64,000 nucleotides of DNA, taken from assembly GCA_036843405.1 (NCBI GenBank), contig DAITSJ010000001.1, forward strand, positions 62,001 to 126,000, read 5' to 3'. This DNA comes from DGNJ01 sp002388905. GTDB taxonomy: Bacteria; Pseudomonadota; Gammaproteobacteria; Pseudomonadales; Porticoccaceae. Below the pieces are notes generated by a model. That model saw nothing but the letters and a program-made list of their open reading frames with translations. It was not told the DNA's origin and searched no databases. This document shows positions 51,309 to 60,146 of the stretch, piece after piece. Numbering within the stretch: the first letter of the stretch is position 1; the number at the start of each line of letters is the position of its first letter. The position numbers and the translations under genes are program-made.

Positions 51309-52172
51309 ATGCCTCACAGTATGACCGCATTTGCCCGCGCCAGCCTCCAGCAGGATTGGGGCACTCTCGTCTGGGAAATCCGCTCCGTCAATCACCGCTA
51401 CCTGGAAACCCAGTTTCGCCTGCCCGATACCCTCCGCGATACCGAAATGGCCCTCCGCGAGCTGGCCCGCAAGAAGCTCCACCGGGGCAAGCTGGACTGC
51501 ACGCTGCAACTGACCCTGCACCGGGAGCAGACGGGTGTTCACGTCAATCTGGAGCAGGCCCGCCAGTACCTGGAGGCGGCCTCGGCGGTGGCCGGCCTGA
51601 TGCCTGACCCCGCGCCCATCTCCCCCCTGGATATCCTCAACTGGCCCGGCGTTCTCGAGGAACGTGGCATCGACAGCGACCAGGTCAAGGCCGCGACCCG
51701 GGACCTGTTCGAGACAGCCCTGTCGCAACTGACCGACCATCGCGCCCGGGAGGGCGATAGACTCGGCGCCTTCCTGCGCCAGCGCCTGGACGGCATCGCC
51801 GCCGAGGTTGCCAGGGTCCGCGCCGTCCTGCCGGATATTCTCGCCACCCAGAAACAGCGCTTGCGGGACCGTATCGCCGAGCTGTGCAACACCGTCGACG
51901 AGGAAAGGCTCGAACAGGAAATCGTCTACATCGCCCAGAAGGCGGACGTGGACGAGGAGCTCGACCGCCTGGACACCCACCTGGCCGAGATCCACAGGGC
52001 CCTGGACAGCGAGGGCGCCATCGGCCGGCGCCTGGACTTCCTCATGCAGGAACTGAACCGGGAGGCCAACACCCTGTCATCCAAGTCCCTGGCCACTGAT
52101 ACCACCCAGTCGGCGGTGGAACTGAAAGTGCTCATCGAGCAGATGCGCGAACAGATACAAAATATTGAATAG
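51309..52172 (+). CDS. yicC: YicC/YloC family endoribonuclease
   Basis: The 287-residue protein starts HSMTAFARASLQQDWGTLVW and has the conserved EIRSVNHRYLETQFRLPDTL near the N-terminus and, at the C-terminus, DFLMQELNREANTLSSKS and VELKVLIEQMREQIQNIE. Members have recently been shown to be endoribonucleases acting on mRNA or small RNA. In Pseudomonas the next gene is gmk; here hrpB and a small membrane gene intervene. Confidence 0.94.
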   Translation: MPHSMTAFARASLQQDWGTLVWEIRSVNHRYLETQFRLPDTLRDTEMALRELARKKLHRGKLDCTLQLTLHREQTGVHVNLEQARQYLEAASAVAGLMPDPAPISPLDILNWPGVLEERGIDSDQVKAATRDLFETALSQLTDHRAREGDRLGAFLRQRLDGIAAEVARVRAVLPDILATQKQRLRDRIAELCNTVDEERLEQEIVYIAQKADVDEELDRLDTHLAEIHRALDSEGAIGRRLDFLMQELNREANTLSSKSLATDTTQSAVELKVLIEQMREQIQNIE

Positions 52173-52226
52173 CACGATCATCCTGCCGCGACCCCATCGA
52201 CGACCCGTTTCAGAGCGCGTTTTCCT

Positions 52227-54674
52227 GTGACCCGCATATCCGGCGACGAACTGCCCATTGACGCAGCCCTGCCCGACCTGCGGGCGGCCCTGGCCGACCA
52301 CAATCGCTGCCTGCTGGTGGCGCAACCCGGCGCGGGCAAAACCACCCGGGCACCCCTGGCGCTGCTCGATGACACCCCGGCCGCCCGGGGCAAGTGGCTG
52401 CTGCTGGAACCCCGCCGGGTGGCGGCCCGGCTGGCGGCCACTTACATGGCCGAACAGTTGGAAGAAAACGTCGGGGTTACCGTGGGTTACCGGGTACGGG
52501 GCGAGGCGAAGACCGGCCCGGCCACGCGCCTGGAAGTGATTACCCAGGGCATTCTTATCCGCTGGCTGCAGGAAGATCCCCTGCTGGAAGGTGTGGCGGG
52601 CATCGTTTTCGACGAGTTCCACGAGCGCAGCCTGGAAGCGGACCTGGCCCTGGCGCTGGCACTGGATGTCCAGAGCGGCATCCGGGAAGACCTGAAACTG
52701 CTGGTCATGTCGGCAACCCTCGACGTGGATGCCCTGCTCGGCGGTCTGGGCCCGGACACCCCGGTGATCGACTGTCCGGGCCGCACCTGGCCGGTAACTA
52801 CCCACTACCGCCCGCAGCCGCCCCGGATGGAAGCGGAGGTTCATCGGACCCGTGTCGTGGGCGAGGCCCTGGCGGCGCACACCGGCGACGTGCTGGTACT
52901 CCTGCCGGGGCAAGCAGAGATAGGGAGGTTGCAGGGTACCCTGGCGCGGGCGTTGCCGGCGGAAGCGTCGCTGGTTCCCCTGCACGGCCAGCTCTCCCTG
53001 GAACGGCAGCAAGCGGCACTGCGCCCCGACCCCGGGGGACGGCGCCGGGTGATACTGTCCACCGCCATCGCCGAATCCAGTGTCACCGTGCCCGGCGTCC
53101 GCGTGGTCGTCGACGCGGGCCGGGAACGGTTGCCGGTCTTCCAGCCCCGTACCGGCCTGACCCGACTGGCCACTCGCCAGGTGAACCGGGCCAGCGCCGA
53201 CCAGCGCCGGGGACGGGCGGGCCGGGAAGACGCGGGCTTCTGTTACCGACTGTGGTCGCCGGAGCAACCCCTGGCCGCCCACGCCGATCCGGAAATCCTT
53301 CAGGCAGACTTGTCGGGACTGGCGTTCGAACTGGCCCGCTGGGGCGTTGCCGATGCCGGACAACTGTCGTGGATCACCCCGCCCCCCACTCCGGCCCTGG
53401 ACAGCGGCCGCCGGCTATTACACCAACTGGGCCTGCTCAGGGCCGACAACACCCTCACCGAACGGGGCCACCGGTGCAGCAGCTGGCCCGGGAACCCGCG
53501 CCTGGCCGCGCTTCTGGAGTACGCCCAGGAACTGGACTGCCTGCCCCTGGGCTGCTGGCTGGCGTCCTGGCTGGAGGAAACCCGGGGCGACAACATGGAC
53601 CTCCACGATCAACTCGAGCACCGCCCCCGGAAGGACAGCAAGGGCGCTGCCGGGCGCTGGTACCGCGCCGCCCGGCAGTGGGCTCGCCGGGCCCATTGCG
53701 GACTGGATGTCAATGATCCGGGCCTGGCGCCCCGGTTACTGGTCCGGGCCTACCCGGACCGCGTTGCCCAGCGCCAGAGCCGGGGTCGCTTCAAACTAGT
53801 CACCGGCGGCCAGGTATCGATACCGGACGACCAGCCGCTGGCCGGCGCCGACTGGCTGGTGGCGGTGGAACTGGACGGCCGGGCCGAGGGAGCCCGTCTG
53901 TTTCACGGTATCGCCATTGATTGCCAGGACCTGGAGAGCGCTTTACCCGAATGCCTGGAATGGCGGGAACATATCCATTGGGACGAGTCCGGCGGCCGCC
54001 TGGTGGGCGAGGAAATTCGCGGGCCCGGAACGCTCATCATCGCCCGGCGGCCCCTGGCGACTCTGCCGCCCGGCGCGGCGGAAAAAGCCCTGCTTGCCGC
54101 AGTCCGTGACCGGGGCCAATTGCCCTGGTCGGCGGAGGACCGGCAGTTATTGGCTCGCCTGCGCCTGTTGCACGACGTTCTCGGAGAGCCCTGGCCGGCG
54201 ATGGACGACGCCCGACTCATGGAGACCCTGGAGCATTGGCTGAGCCCCTACCTCGGCAACGTCGCGCGCCTGGACCAACTGGAACGGCTTCCCCTGGGCG
54301 ACTTCCTGCTCAACAGCCTGGACTGGTCCCTGCAACAGCAATTGCCGGCGCTGGCGCCCACCCACATTGAAGTGCCAAGCGGCAGCCGCCTGCGCGTCGA
54401 CTACAGCGGCGAGGAACCGGTACTGGCGGTCAAGCTTCAGGAAATGTTCGGACAGACGGAAACGCCCACCGTCGCCGGCGGCAGGGTGCCCGTGGTCGTT
54501 CAGCTATTATCGCCGGCGCGGCGCCCGGTACAGGTTACCCGGGACCTGGCCAACTTCTGGGCGGGCACTTACTTCGAGGTGCGCAAGGCGCTCAAGGGTC
54601 GCTATCCCAAACATCCCTGGCCGGACGACCCGCTTACGGCCACCGCGACCCGGCACACCAGGCGGCGGCCCTGA
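52227..54674 (+). CDS. hrpB: ATP-dependent helicase HrpB
   Basis: DEAH-type RNA-helicase family protein of 815 residues. Walker A LVAQPGAGKTTRAPL is near residues 31-45, the DEFHERSLEADL box near 129, the SAT motif in MSATLD, and motif VI in QRRGRAGREDAG. HA2 and HrpB C-terminal domains follow to the end (HPWPDDP). Start is GTG 52227. Its physiological role is poorly defined in most bacteria. It is inserted between yicC and gmk relative to the usual order. Confidence 0.95.
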   Translation: MTRISGDELPIDAALPDLRAALADHNRCLLVAQPGAGKTTRAPLALLDDTPAARGKWLLLEPRRVAARLAATYMAEQLEENVGVTVGYRVRGEAKTGPATRLEVITQGILIRWLQEDPLLEGVAGIVFDEFHERSLEADLALALALDVQSGIREDLKLLVMSATLDVDALLGGLGPDTPVIDCPGRTWPVTTHYRPQPPRMEAEVHRTRVVGEALAAHTGDVLVLLPGQAEIGRLQGTLARALPAEASLVPLHGQLSLERQQAALRPDPGGRRRVILSTAIAESSVTVPGVRVVVDAGRERLPVFQPRTGLTRLATRQVNRASADQRRGRAGREDAGFCYRLWSPEQPLAAHADPEILQADLSGLAFELARWGVADAGQLSWITPPPTPALDSGRRLLHQLGLLRADNTLTERGHRCSSWPGNPRLAALLEYAQELDCLPLGCWLASWLEETRGDNMDLHDQLEHRPRKDSKGAAGRWYRAARQWARRAHCGLDVNDPGLAPRLLVRAYPDRVAQRQSRGRFKLVTGGQVSIPDDQPLAGADWLVAVELDGRAEGARLFHGIAIDCQDLESALPECLEWREHIHWDESGGRLVGEEIRGPGTLIIARRPLATLPPGAAEKALLAAVRDRGQLPWSAEDRQLLARLRLLHDVLGEPWPAMDDARLMETLEHWLSPYLGNVARLDQLERLPLGDFLLNSLDWSLQQQLPALAPTHIEVPSGSRLRVDYSGEEPVLAVKLQEMFGQTETPTVAGGRVPVVVQLLSPARRPVQVTRDLANFWAGTYFEVRKALKGRYPKHPWPDDPLTATATRHTRRRP

Positions 54675-54690
54675 TCGGGCGCGGCAGGAC

Positions 54691-54870
54691 CTAACCCTTT
54701 GGCCCCAACAGCAACCAGAGTATCAGCCCCACCACCGGCAGGAAGAGAAGAATCAGGATCCACAACACTTTCGCCAGGGGGCCCGCGGGACTCTGGGCGC
54801 ACTTGACGATGGCCCAGATAACGATAATCAACCAGATCAGGCCGAGCAGGCCACCAATTTCCATTCCCAT
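54691..54870 (-). CDS. Small PLDc_N-type membrane protein
   Basis: Encodes 59 residues starting MGMEIGGLLGLIWLIIVIWA, with two hydrophobic helices and ending LLLGPKG. It matches the PLDc_N (cardiolipin synthase N-terminal-like) small membrane family. GAGGA stands about six bases before ATG 54870. It lies 16 bases after the convergent hrpB. Function unknown. The much longer open frame through this locus is not supported by a start site. Confidence 0.78.
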   Translation of the reverse strand: MGMEIGGLLGLIWLIIVIWAIVKCAQSPAGPLAKVLWILILLFLPVVGLILWLLLGPKG

Positions 54871-54974
54871 GAATAATCCTCTTCGAGGCTGCCGAAAACC
54901 AGGAGAAGTATAGCCCCTTGCCCGCGGAAAGTAAGGAACGGGATAATGACGCCGGCAGAATGGTGCGCCGCGCG

Positions 54975-55003
54975 CTGACGGCGCTCCTGCAAGACCGTAT
55001 AAT
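54975..55003 (+). promoter_or_regulatory. Sigma-70 promoter of gmk
   Basis: CTGACG at 54975-54980 and a perfect TATAAT at 54998-55003 are spaced 17 bases apart. The resulting leader of about 110 bases before the gmk ATG includes a CCTCT/AGAGG hairpin at about 55005-55021. Confidence 0.6.
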
Positions 55004-55123
55004 CCTCTCCGTGACAGAGGGGATACCACCGATTCGGGAGAACACCTCCCACGCTGCGCGCGCCCGCCGGAAGTGAGGGTGGATCGGACTGTTGCAAAAT
55101 CGATAACGGAGTCTTCGAGGACA

Positions 55124-55741
55124 ATGGCCATCAAAGGCACGCTCTACACTGTTTCCGCACCCTCCGGAGCGGGCAAGACCAGTCTGGTGAACGCCCTGAT
55201 CCGGGAAACCGACCGCGTCCAGGTTTCCGTCTCCCATACCACCCGGCCCATGCGCCCGGGCGAGCGCGACGGCGTGAACTATCACTTCGTCGACGAAGGC
55301 CGCTTCATGGCCATGCTGGAGGAATCCGCCTTTCTCGAACACGCCCGCGTCTTCGACAATTATTACGGCACGTCGAAGCAATGGGTCGAGGAGGCCCTGG
55401 TGTCCGGCAACGACGTCATCCTCGAGATCGACTGGCAGGGAGCCACCCAGGTACGCCGGCTGCTGCCCGATTCGGTGGGCATTTTTATCCTGCCGCCCTC
55501 CCACACCGCACTGAAGGAGCGACTCACCAGTCGCGGCCAGGACGACGAAAGGGTCATTGCCCAGCGCATTGCCGAGGCCAAGGAGGAAATCTCCCACTAC
55601 GTGGAAGCCGATTACCTGGTGATCAACGAGCAGTTCGACACCGCCCTGGCGGAACTCAGGGCCATTGTCACCTGCGGCCGGCTGACTCTGGCCAAGCAGC
55701 GCGATCGACACCGCCAACTCCTTCAGGACTTGTTGTCCTGA
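55124..55741 (+). CDS. gmk: Guanylate kinase
   Basis: Phosphorylates GMP to GDP. The 205-residue protein has the P-loop SAPSGAGKTSLVNAL near residue 11, the GMP-binding SVSHTTRPMRPGERDGVNYH, and LEIDWQGATQVRR. ATG 55124 matches the family; the frame extends further upstream. It is first of the gmk-rpoZ-spoT-ridA cluster, linking GDP supply and (p)ppGpp metabolism. Confidence 0.97.
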   Translation: MAIKGTLYTVSAPSGAGKTSLVNALIRETDRVQVSVSHTTRPMRPGERDGVNYHFVDEGRFMAMLEESAFLEHARVFDNYYGTSKQWVEEALVSGNDVILEIDWQGATQVRRLLPDSVGIFILPPSHTALKERLTSRGQDDERVIAQRIAEAKEEISHYVEADYLVINEQFDTALAELRAIVTCGRLTLAKQRDRHRQLLQDLLS

Positions 55742-55762
55742 AACGGTTATTTTTTGTACACT
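55733..55762 (+). promoter_or_regulatory. Possible sigma-70 promoter of rpoZ
   Basis: TTGTCC at 55733-55738, overlapping the gmk end, and TACACT at 55757-55762 are spaced 18 bases apart, about 77 bases before the rpoZ start. Confidence 0.4.
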
Positions 55763-55838
55763 AGAGCGTTCTGCACACCTTTTGTGGCAGATGCGATTGA
55801 CCGCTCCAGTCCCGGAGCCCGAACACGGAAATACGAAC

Positions 55839-56162
55839 ATGGCACGAATCACTGTTGAAGATTGTCTCGACCACGTGGAAAACCGCTTCGAACTGGTACT
55901 GGTCAGCGCCAAGCGCGCCCGCCAGCTGGCCCTGGGCGTGAAGGAGCCGAAGCTGGCCTGGGAAAACGACAAGCCGACAGTGGTGGCGCTGCGCGAAATC
56001 GAGGAAGGTTTCGTGGACGCGAGCATTCTCGAGGAAAAAGTCGAGAGCGACGACTTCATGGACCTGGAAATGCTGGAGGAAACCTCCGCCGCGGCGCCCG
56101 AACTTGCCGAGCAAGAAGAGCAGCCCGAGCAACCGCCGTCCGAGCCTTCCGACAAGTCGTGA
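55839..56162 (+). CDS. rpoZ: DNA-directed RNA polymerase omega subunit
   Basis: Small RNA polymerase subunit that helps assemble beta-prime and forms part of the ppGpp site. The 107-residue protein starts MARITVEDCLDHVENRFELV and has LVSAKRARQLALG and KPTVVALREIEEG. The C-terminus is extended and very acidic (Glu/Pro-rich), longer than the E. coli protein (91). ATG 55839 fits the family. spoT follows after 18 bases. Confidence 0.96.
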   Translation: MARITVEDCLDHVENRFELVLVSAKRARQLALGVKEPKLAWENDKPTVVALREIEEGFVDASILEEKVESDDFMDLEMLEETSAAAPELAEQEEQPEQPPSEPSDKS

Positions 56163-56180
56163 CGCATCTGGAGGGAAGAC

Positions 56181-58295
56181 TTGGAAGCCGTTGACGCGCT
56201 TGAACACAAGCTTTCCTCCTATCTCGATCCTTCGCAAGTCCGGAAGGTCCTGAAGGCCTACGAATTCGCCAACCGTTCCCACGAAGGCCAGGAGCGGCAA
56301 AGCGGCGATCCCTATATCACCCACCCCATTGCCGTGGCCCATATCCTTGCGGATATGCACATGGACCACGAGAGCCTGATGGCGGCGCTCCTTCACGACG
56401 TCATCGAGGACACCCCGGCGACCAAGTCCCAACTAAGCTGGCGCTTCGGCAAGACCGTCTCCACCATGGTCGATGCGGTAAGCAAACTCACCGAGATCGA
56501 ATTCTCCTCCAAGGCGGAGCAGCAGGCCGAAAGCTTCCAGAAAATGACCCTGGCCATGGCCAGGGATATTCGCATCGTCCTGGTCAAGCTGGCCGACCGG
56601 CTCCACAACATGCGCACGCTGGGCGTCCTGGCGCCTGAAAAGCGCCGGCGCATCGCCCGGGAAACCCTGGAAATCTACGCCCCCATCGCCCAGCGCCTGG
56701 GGATGAACGACATGCGGGTGGAGTTTGAGGACCTGGGCTTCGCCGCCCTTTACCCGCTGCGCTACCGACGCTTGCGCGAGGCCATGAAGGCGAGCCGGGG
56801 CAACCGCAAGGAACTGGTGGACGAAATCAAGACCATGATCGAGGAGCGCATCGACAGCGAGAATATCGAGTCCGCAGTCATGGGTCGGGAAAAGCATCTG
56901 TGGAGCATCTACCAGAAGATGAAATCCAAGCGGAAGTCGTTCCGGCAGATCATGGACGTCTACGCTTTCCGGATACTGGTCACCAGTGTCGACGACTGCT
57001 ACCGGGTGCTGGGGATCGTCCACAACCTCTACAAACCGGTGCCCGGCGAGTTCAAGGACTATATCGCGATCCCCAAGGCAAACGGCTATCAGTCCCTGCA
57101 CACGGTGCTGCTGGGCATGCACGGGGTGCCCATCGAGGTACAGATCCGTACCGAGGAGATGGACGCCATGGCCAACTACGGCATCGCGGCCCACTGGCTG
57201 TACAAATCCGGCCAGACCGACGAAGCCAACCACGCCCGGGCCACCCGCTGGGTGCGGGGCCTTCTCGACCTTCAGCAGCAGGCCGGCAATTCGCTGGAAT
57301 TCATCGAGCACGTCAAGACCGATCTGTTTCCGGACGAAGTCTATGTGTTCACCCCGAAGGGCCAGATTATCGAACTGCCGTCCGGCGCCACGGCCGTGGA
57401 TTTTGCCTACGCGGTGCACACCCAGGTGGGCAACCGCTGCGTGGCCTGCCAGATCAACGGCCAGCTCGCCTCCCTGTCCCAGTCCCTGGAAAGCGGCGAC
57501 AAGGTGCGCATCATCACCACCAAAAACGCCCAGCCCAACCCGGCCTGGCTCAATTTCGTGATCACCGCCAAGGCGCGCAGCGCCATCCGCCACTTCCTCA
57601 AGCACCAGCAGCACGAGGAGTCCGTGGACCTGGGCAAACGCCTGCTGGACCGCGCCCTGCACAGTTTCGGCTCCAGCTACAAGCAGATTCGCAAGTCGCA
57701 GATCAAGAAGCTGCTCATGGAGACCGGCGCGCCCACCTTCGAGTCCGTGCTCGAACAGATCGGCCTGGGCAGCCGGGTGGCCTATGCGGTGGCCAACCTT
57801 CTGGTACCGGAGAACAAACGCGTCAAGCCACAGGACGCGGCCAGGGGCAACTCGCCCATTCTCATCGATTCCTCCGATGGCCTGATCATCAGCTACGCCA
57901 AGTGCTGCCACCCTATCCCCGGCGATCACATCATGGGCCACATCAGCCCCGGCAGGGGTCTGGTGGTACACCAGGAAAGCTGCAAGAATCTGGACGACAT
58001 CCGCCTCAACCCGGAGAAGTGCATCCCCCTGAACTGGTCACCCACCGTGGAAGGGGAATTCACCGCGGATGTCAAGGTGGAAGTGGCGGCCGAACGGGGC
58101 ATTATCGCCATCCTTGCCTCCCGGGTAACGGAACAGAACGCCCCCATCGAGCAGATCCGGCTCAACGAGCGGGATGCCCACACCAACATCGTGGCGTTGA
58201 CGGTCAAGGTGAAAAACCGTATTCACCTGGCCAATATCATGCGCCGTATCCGCACCCTCAAACCCGTACAGAAAGTGTATCGGGTCAAGAACTGA
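56181..58295 (+). CDS. spoT: Bifunctional (p)ppGpp synthase/hydrolase SpoT
   Basis: Controls the stringent-response alarmone. The 704-residue protein has an N-terminal HD hydrolase domain with intact ITHPIAVAHIL and ALLHDVIEDT (His72, Asp73), a synthase domain (GREKHLWSIYQKMKSK, AYFRILV-type VYAFRILVTSVDD), a TGS domain (VFTPKGQIIELPSGATAVDF) and a C-terminal ACT domain. Start is TTG 56181 with GGAGG six bases upstream. It follows rpoZ, as in E. coli and Pseudomonas. Confidence 0.97.
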   Translation: MEAVDALEHKLSSYLDPSQVRKVLKAYEFANRSHEGQERQSGDPYITHPIAVAHILADMHMDHESLMAALLHDVIEDTPATKSQLSWRFGKTVSTMVDAVSKLTEIEFSSKAEQQAESFQKMTLAMARDIRIVLVKLADRLHNMRTLGVLAPEKRRRIARETLEIYAPIAQRLGMNDMRVEFEDLGFAALYPLRYRRLREAMKASRGNRKELVDEIKTMIEERIDSENIESAVMGREKHLWSIYQKMKSKRKSFRQIMDVYAFRILVTSVDDCYRVLGIVHNLYKPVPGEFKDYIAIPKANGYQSLHTVLLGMHGVPIEVQIRTEEMDAMANYGIAAHWLYKSGQTDEANHARATRWVRGLLDLQQQAGNSLEFIEHVKTDLFPDEVYVFTPKGQIIELPSGATAVDFAYAVHTQVGNRCVACQINGQLASLSQSLESGDKVRIITTKNAQPNPAWLNFVITAKARSAIRHFLKHQQHEESVDLGKRLLDRALHSFGSSYKQIRKSQIKKLLMETGAPTFESVLEQIGLGSRVAYAVANLLVPENKRVKPQDAARGNSPILIDSSDGLIISYAKCCHPIPGDHIMGHISPGRGLVVHQESCKNLDDIRLNPEKCIPLNWSPTVEGEFTADVKVEVAAERGIIAILASRVTEQNAPIEQIRLNERDAHTNIVALTVKVKNRIHLANIMRRIRTLKPVQKVYRVKN

Positions 58296-58320
58296 CATTA
58301 AGGATTCAAGGGACCAGCCA

Positions 58321-58704
58321 ATGACCAATAAAGCCGTGATTTACACCGAGAAGGCGCCCGAGGCCATCGGCACCTACTCCCAGGCCATCAAGGTCAACAA
58401 CACCGTCTACCTTTCCGGCCAGATCCCCCTGGACCCGGCCACCATGACCCTTACGGAAGGCGGCATCGAGGCCCAGATTAACCAGGTCTTCGCCAATCTC
58501 ACCGCCGTCTGCGAAGCGGCCGGGGGCGTACTTCAGGATATCGTCAAGCTCAACATCTACCTCACCGACCTGAGCCATTTCCCCACTGTCAACGAGATCA
58601 TGTCCCGCCATTTCAGCGAGCCCTACCCGGCCCGGGCCGCCATCGGCATCAGCGAGCTGCCCAAGGGCGCGCTGGTGGAAATGGACGGTGTCATGGTGAT
58701 TTGA
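58321..58704 (+). CDS. ridA: RidA family imine/enamine deaminase
   Basis: Hydrolyses reactive enamine/imine intermediates from pyridoxal-phosphate enzymes. The 127-residue protein has GTYSQAIKVNNTVYLSGQIP near the N-terminus, and the catalytic arginine region YPARAAIGISELPKGALVEM. It starts 25 bases after spoT, the usual position. Confidence 0.96.
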   Translation: MTNKAVIYTEKAPEAIGTYSQAIKVNNTVYLSGQIPLDPATMTLTEGGIEAQINQVFANLTAVCEAAGGVLQDIVKLNIYLTDLSHFPTVNEIMSRHFSEPYPARAAIGISELPKGALVEMDGVMVI

Positions 58705-58788
58705 CGTACCGGGCACCGAATCCGGCCACAACCGCTCGCGGACAACCCGGTTTTCCGACACGGTCGGCTCACAGGTGGTAACTGACTG

Positions 58789-59181
58789 TCATTCCGGCCA
58801 CTCGGTGCCCGCCGGCATCTGATCCATGCACTGCTTGAGGTCGAAATAGTCCCGCCAGTGACGGATGATGCCGTTTTCGATAACGAAGGTGCCCATGGCC
58901 CTGAACCGGATCATCCGGTCCGGCAGTTCGTAACAGTCCGTGCGCTCGGTGAGCACCACGTTGTTGGCCGTATCCTCGGCGATATTGTGCAGGATGTAGT
59001 TCACCGACAACGCGTAATCGTGAATGGACTCGAGAATTTTCCAGATCTCAGCCCGCCCGGTGACACTGCCCACGGGAACGTTCTCGAACACGGATTCATC
59101 ATCGAAAAATGCCAGAATCCTGTCTTTCTCGTTGGCCTCCATGGCCGCCACAAAATCCAACACCACTTGCCTGGGGCTCAT
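58789..59181 (-). CDS. Limonene-1,2-epoxide hydrolase-like / NTF2-fold protein
   Basis: Cytoplasmic 130-residue protein of the SnoaL/NTF2-like fold. The N-terminal VVLDFVAAMEANEKDRILAF and the C-terminal IRHWRDYFDLKQCMDQMPAG resemble the limonene-epoxide hydrolase subgroup, with an Arg-Asp pair in RTDCYE and Asp in WRDYFD placed like its catalytic Asp-Arg-Asp residues. Substrate unknown. It is convergent with ridA and co-directional with the epimerase-like gene 30 bases upstream. Confidence 0.75.
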   Translation of the reverse strand: MSPRQVVLDFVAAMEANEKDRILAFFDDESVFENVPVGSVTGRAEIWKILESIHDYALSVNYILHNIAEDTANNVVLTERTDCYELPDRMIRFRAMGTFVIENGIIRHWRDYFDLKQCMDQMPAGTEWPE

Positions 59182-59211
59182 CGCCTGCCTCCCGCTGTTG
59201 TCGTCAGCCGT

Positions 59212-60078
59212 TCAAAACCTGCTCGCGGCGGTGCCGCCGTCCCGCTCCGCCAGCAGTGCCCGGTAACCTTCCCGGAACGTGGGATAGCGAAACCGGTAGC
59301 CGGCGGCCAGCAGCCGCTGATTGCTGCACCGGCGGTTGCCGCGTGAGCCGGGCGGCGGCGCTTCCCCGCGAATGGTCACCCCCATCGCTTCCGCCAGCCA
59401 GCACTGGACATCGTGGAGGGTGGCCGGTTCGCAGTCGGTACCCAGTACCAAAGGCGGCAGCTCCTGCCCGGCCCGCGAAGCTTCAAGAAAATGGTACAGC
59501 ACGCCGGCACAGTCGTCGCTGTGAATCCGGTTGGTCCATACGGGCGGCGACGGCGGTACAACCTCCCCTTCCGCCACCTTGCCGATCATGCGCCGGCGCC
59601 CGGGCCCGTAGATACCGCTGAAACGCACGACGGTGGCGGGTACCGGCGCGCGCCGAATAAGGTCTTCCGCCTCCAGCAGGCAGCGTCCGGAAAATTTTTC
59701 CGGATGTGTCGGCGTATCCTCGTCCACCCATTCGCCATCGCCCCGGCCGTAGACACTGGTGCTCGACACCCAGAGTACCCGGCGGGGGCCATCCGCACAC
59801 CTGGCCAGGGCCTCGGCCAGCGACCGGGCACTCTCGACATAGGTTTCCCGGTAGGCACTTTCGGTGAATTCGCCCGGCGTCAGGGTGACCACCACGGCGT
59901 CGACCCCCGACAGCGCATCCACCAGGGCAGGGACATCGCGGCAATCGCCGACACACATTTCCACACCCGCCACCCGGGCGGGATTGCGCTTCATTCCCCG
60001 AACCTGCCAGCCGCCGTCGAGCAGGCGACCCGACAGGCGCCGGGCCAGGTCTCCAAAACCGACCAGCAATGCTTTCAA
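59212..60078 (-). CDS. NAD(P)-binding epimerase/dehydratase-like protein (YeeZ-like SDR)
   Basis: Rossmann-fold protein of 288 residues in the extended/atypical SDR group. The N-terminal nucleotide-binding LLVGFGDLARRL is present, with WVSSTSVYGRGDGEWVDE and RFSGIYGPGRRRMIGKVAEG further on. The YxxxK pair is not present in canonical spacing, so a true epimerase role is doubtful; YeeZ-type proteins of unknown function fit best. It is divergent from oxyR across 68 bases that contain an OxyR-like half-site. Confidence 0.8.
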   Translation of the reverse strand: MKALLVGFGDLARRLSGRLLDGGWQVRGMKRNPARVAGVEMCVGDCRDVPALVDALSGVDAVVVTLTPGEFTESAYRETYVESARSLAEALARCADGPRRVLWVSSTSVYGRGDGEWVDEDTPTHPEKFSGRCLLEAEDLIRRAPVPATVVRFSGIYGPGRRRMIGKVAEGEVVPPSPPVWTNRIHSDDCAGVLYHFLEASRAGQELPPLVLGTDCEPATLHDVQCWLAEAMGVTIRGEAPPPGSRGNRRCSNQRLLAAGYRFRYPTFREGYRALLAERDGGTAASRF

Positions 60079-60095
60079 TGATGTTGCCTCTTTTG

Positions 60096-60110
60096 ATAAC
60101 TTTTGACTAT
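60096..60110. promoter_or_regulatory. Possible OxyR binding half-site
   Basis: ATAA-N7-CTAT at 60096-60110 matches the OxyR ATAG-N7-CTAT half-site with one change, between the divergent SDR and oxyR genes. The second half-site of the full tandem motif is poor, so this may be a weak autoregulatory site. Confidence 0.35.
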
Positions 60111-60146
60111 CATTTGCTCTTGCACATGCCCCCCCACGGACAGCCC

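Noticed and set aside
52394..53716. 440-codon frame inside hrpB in another reading frame
   Set aside because: Gly/Arg/Pro-rich product with no domain; hrpB helicase motifs lie in the other frame throughout.
55004..55123. Riboswitch in the gmk leader
   Set aside because: Small hairpins are present, but I could not match any known purine, guanidine or other riboswitch core.
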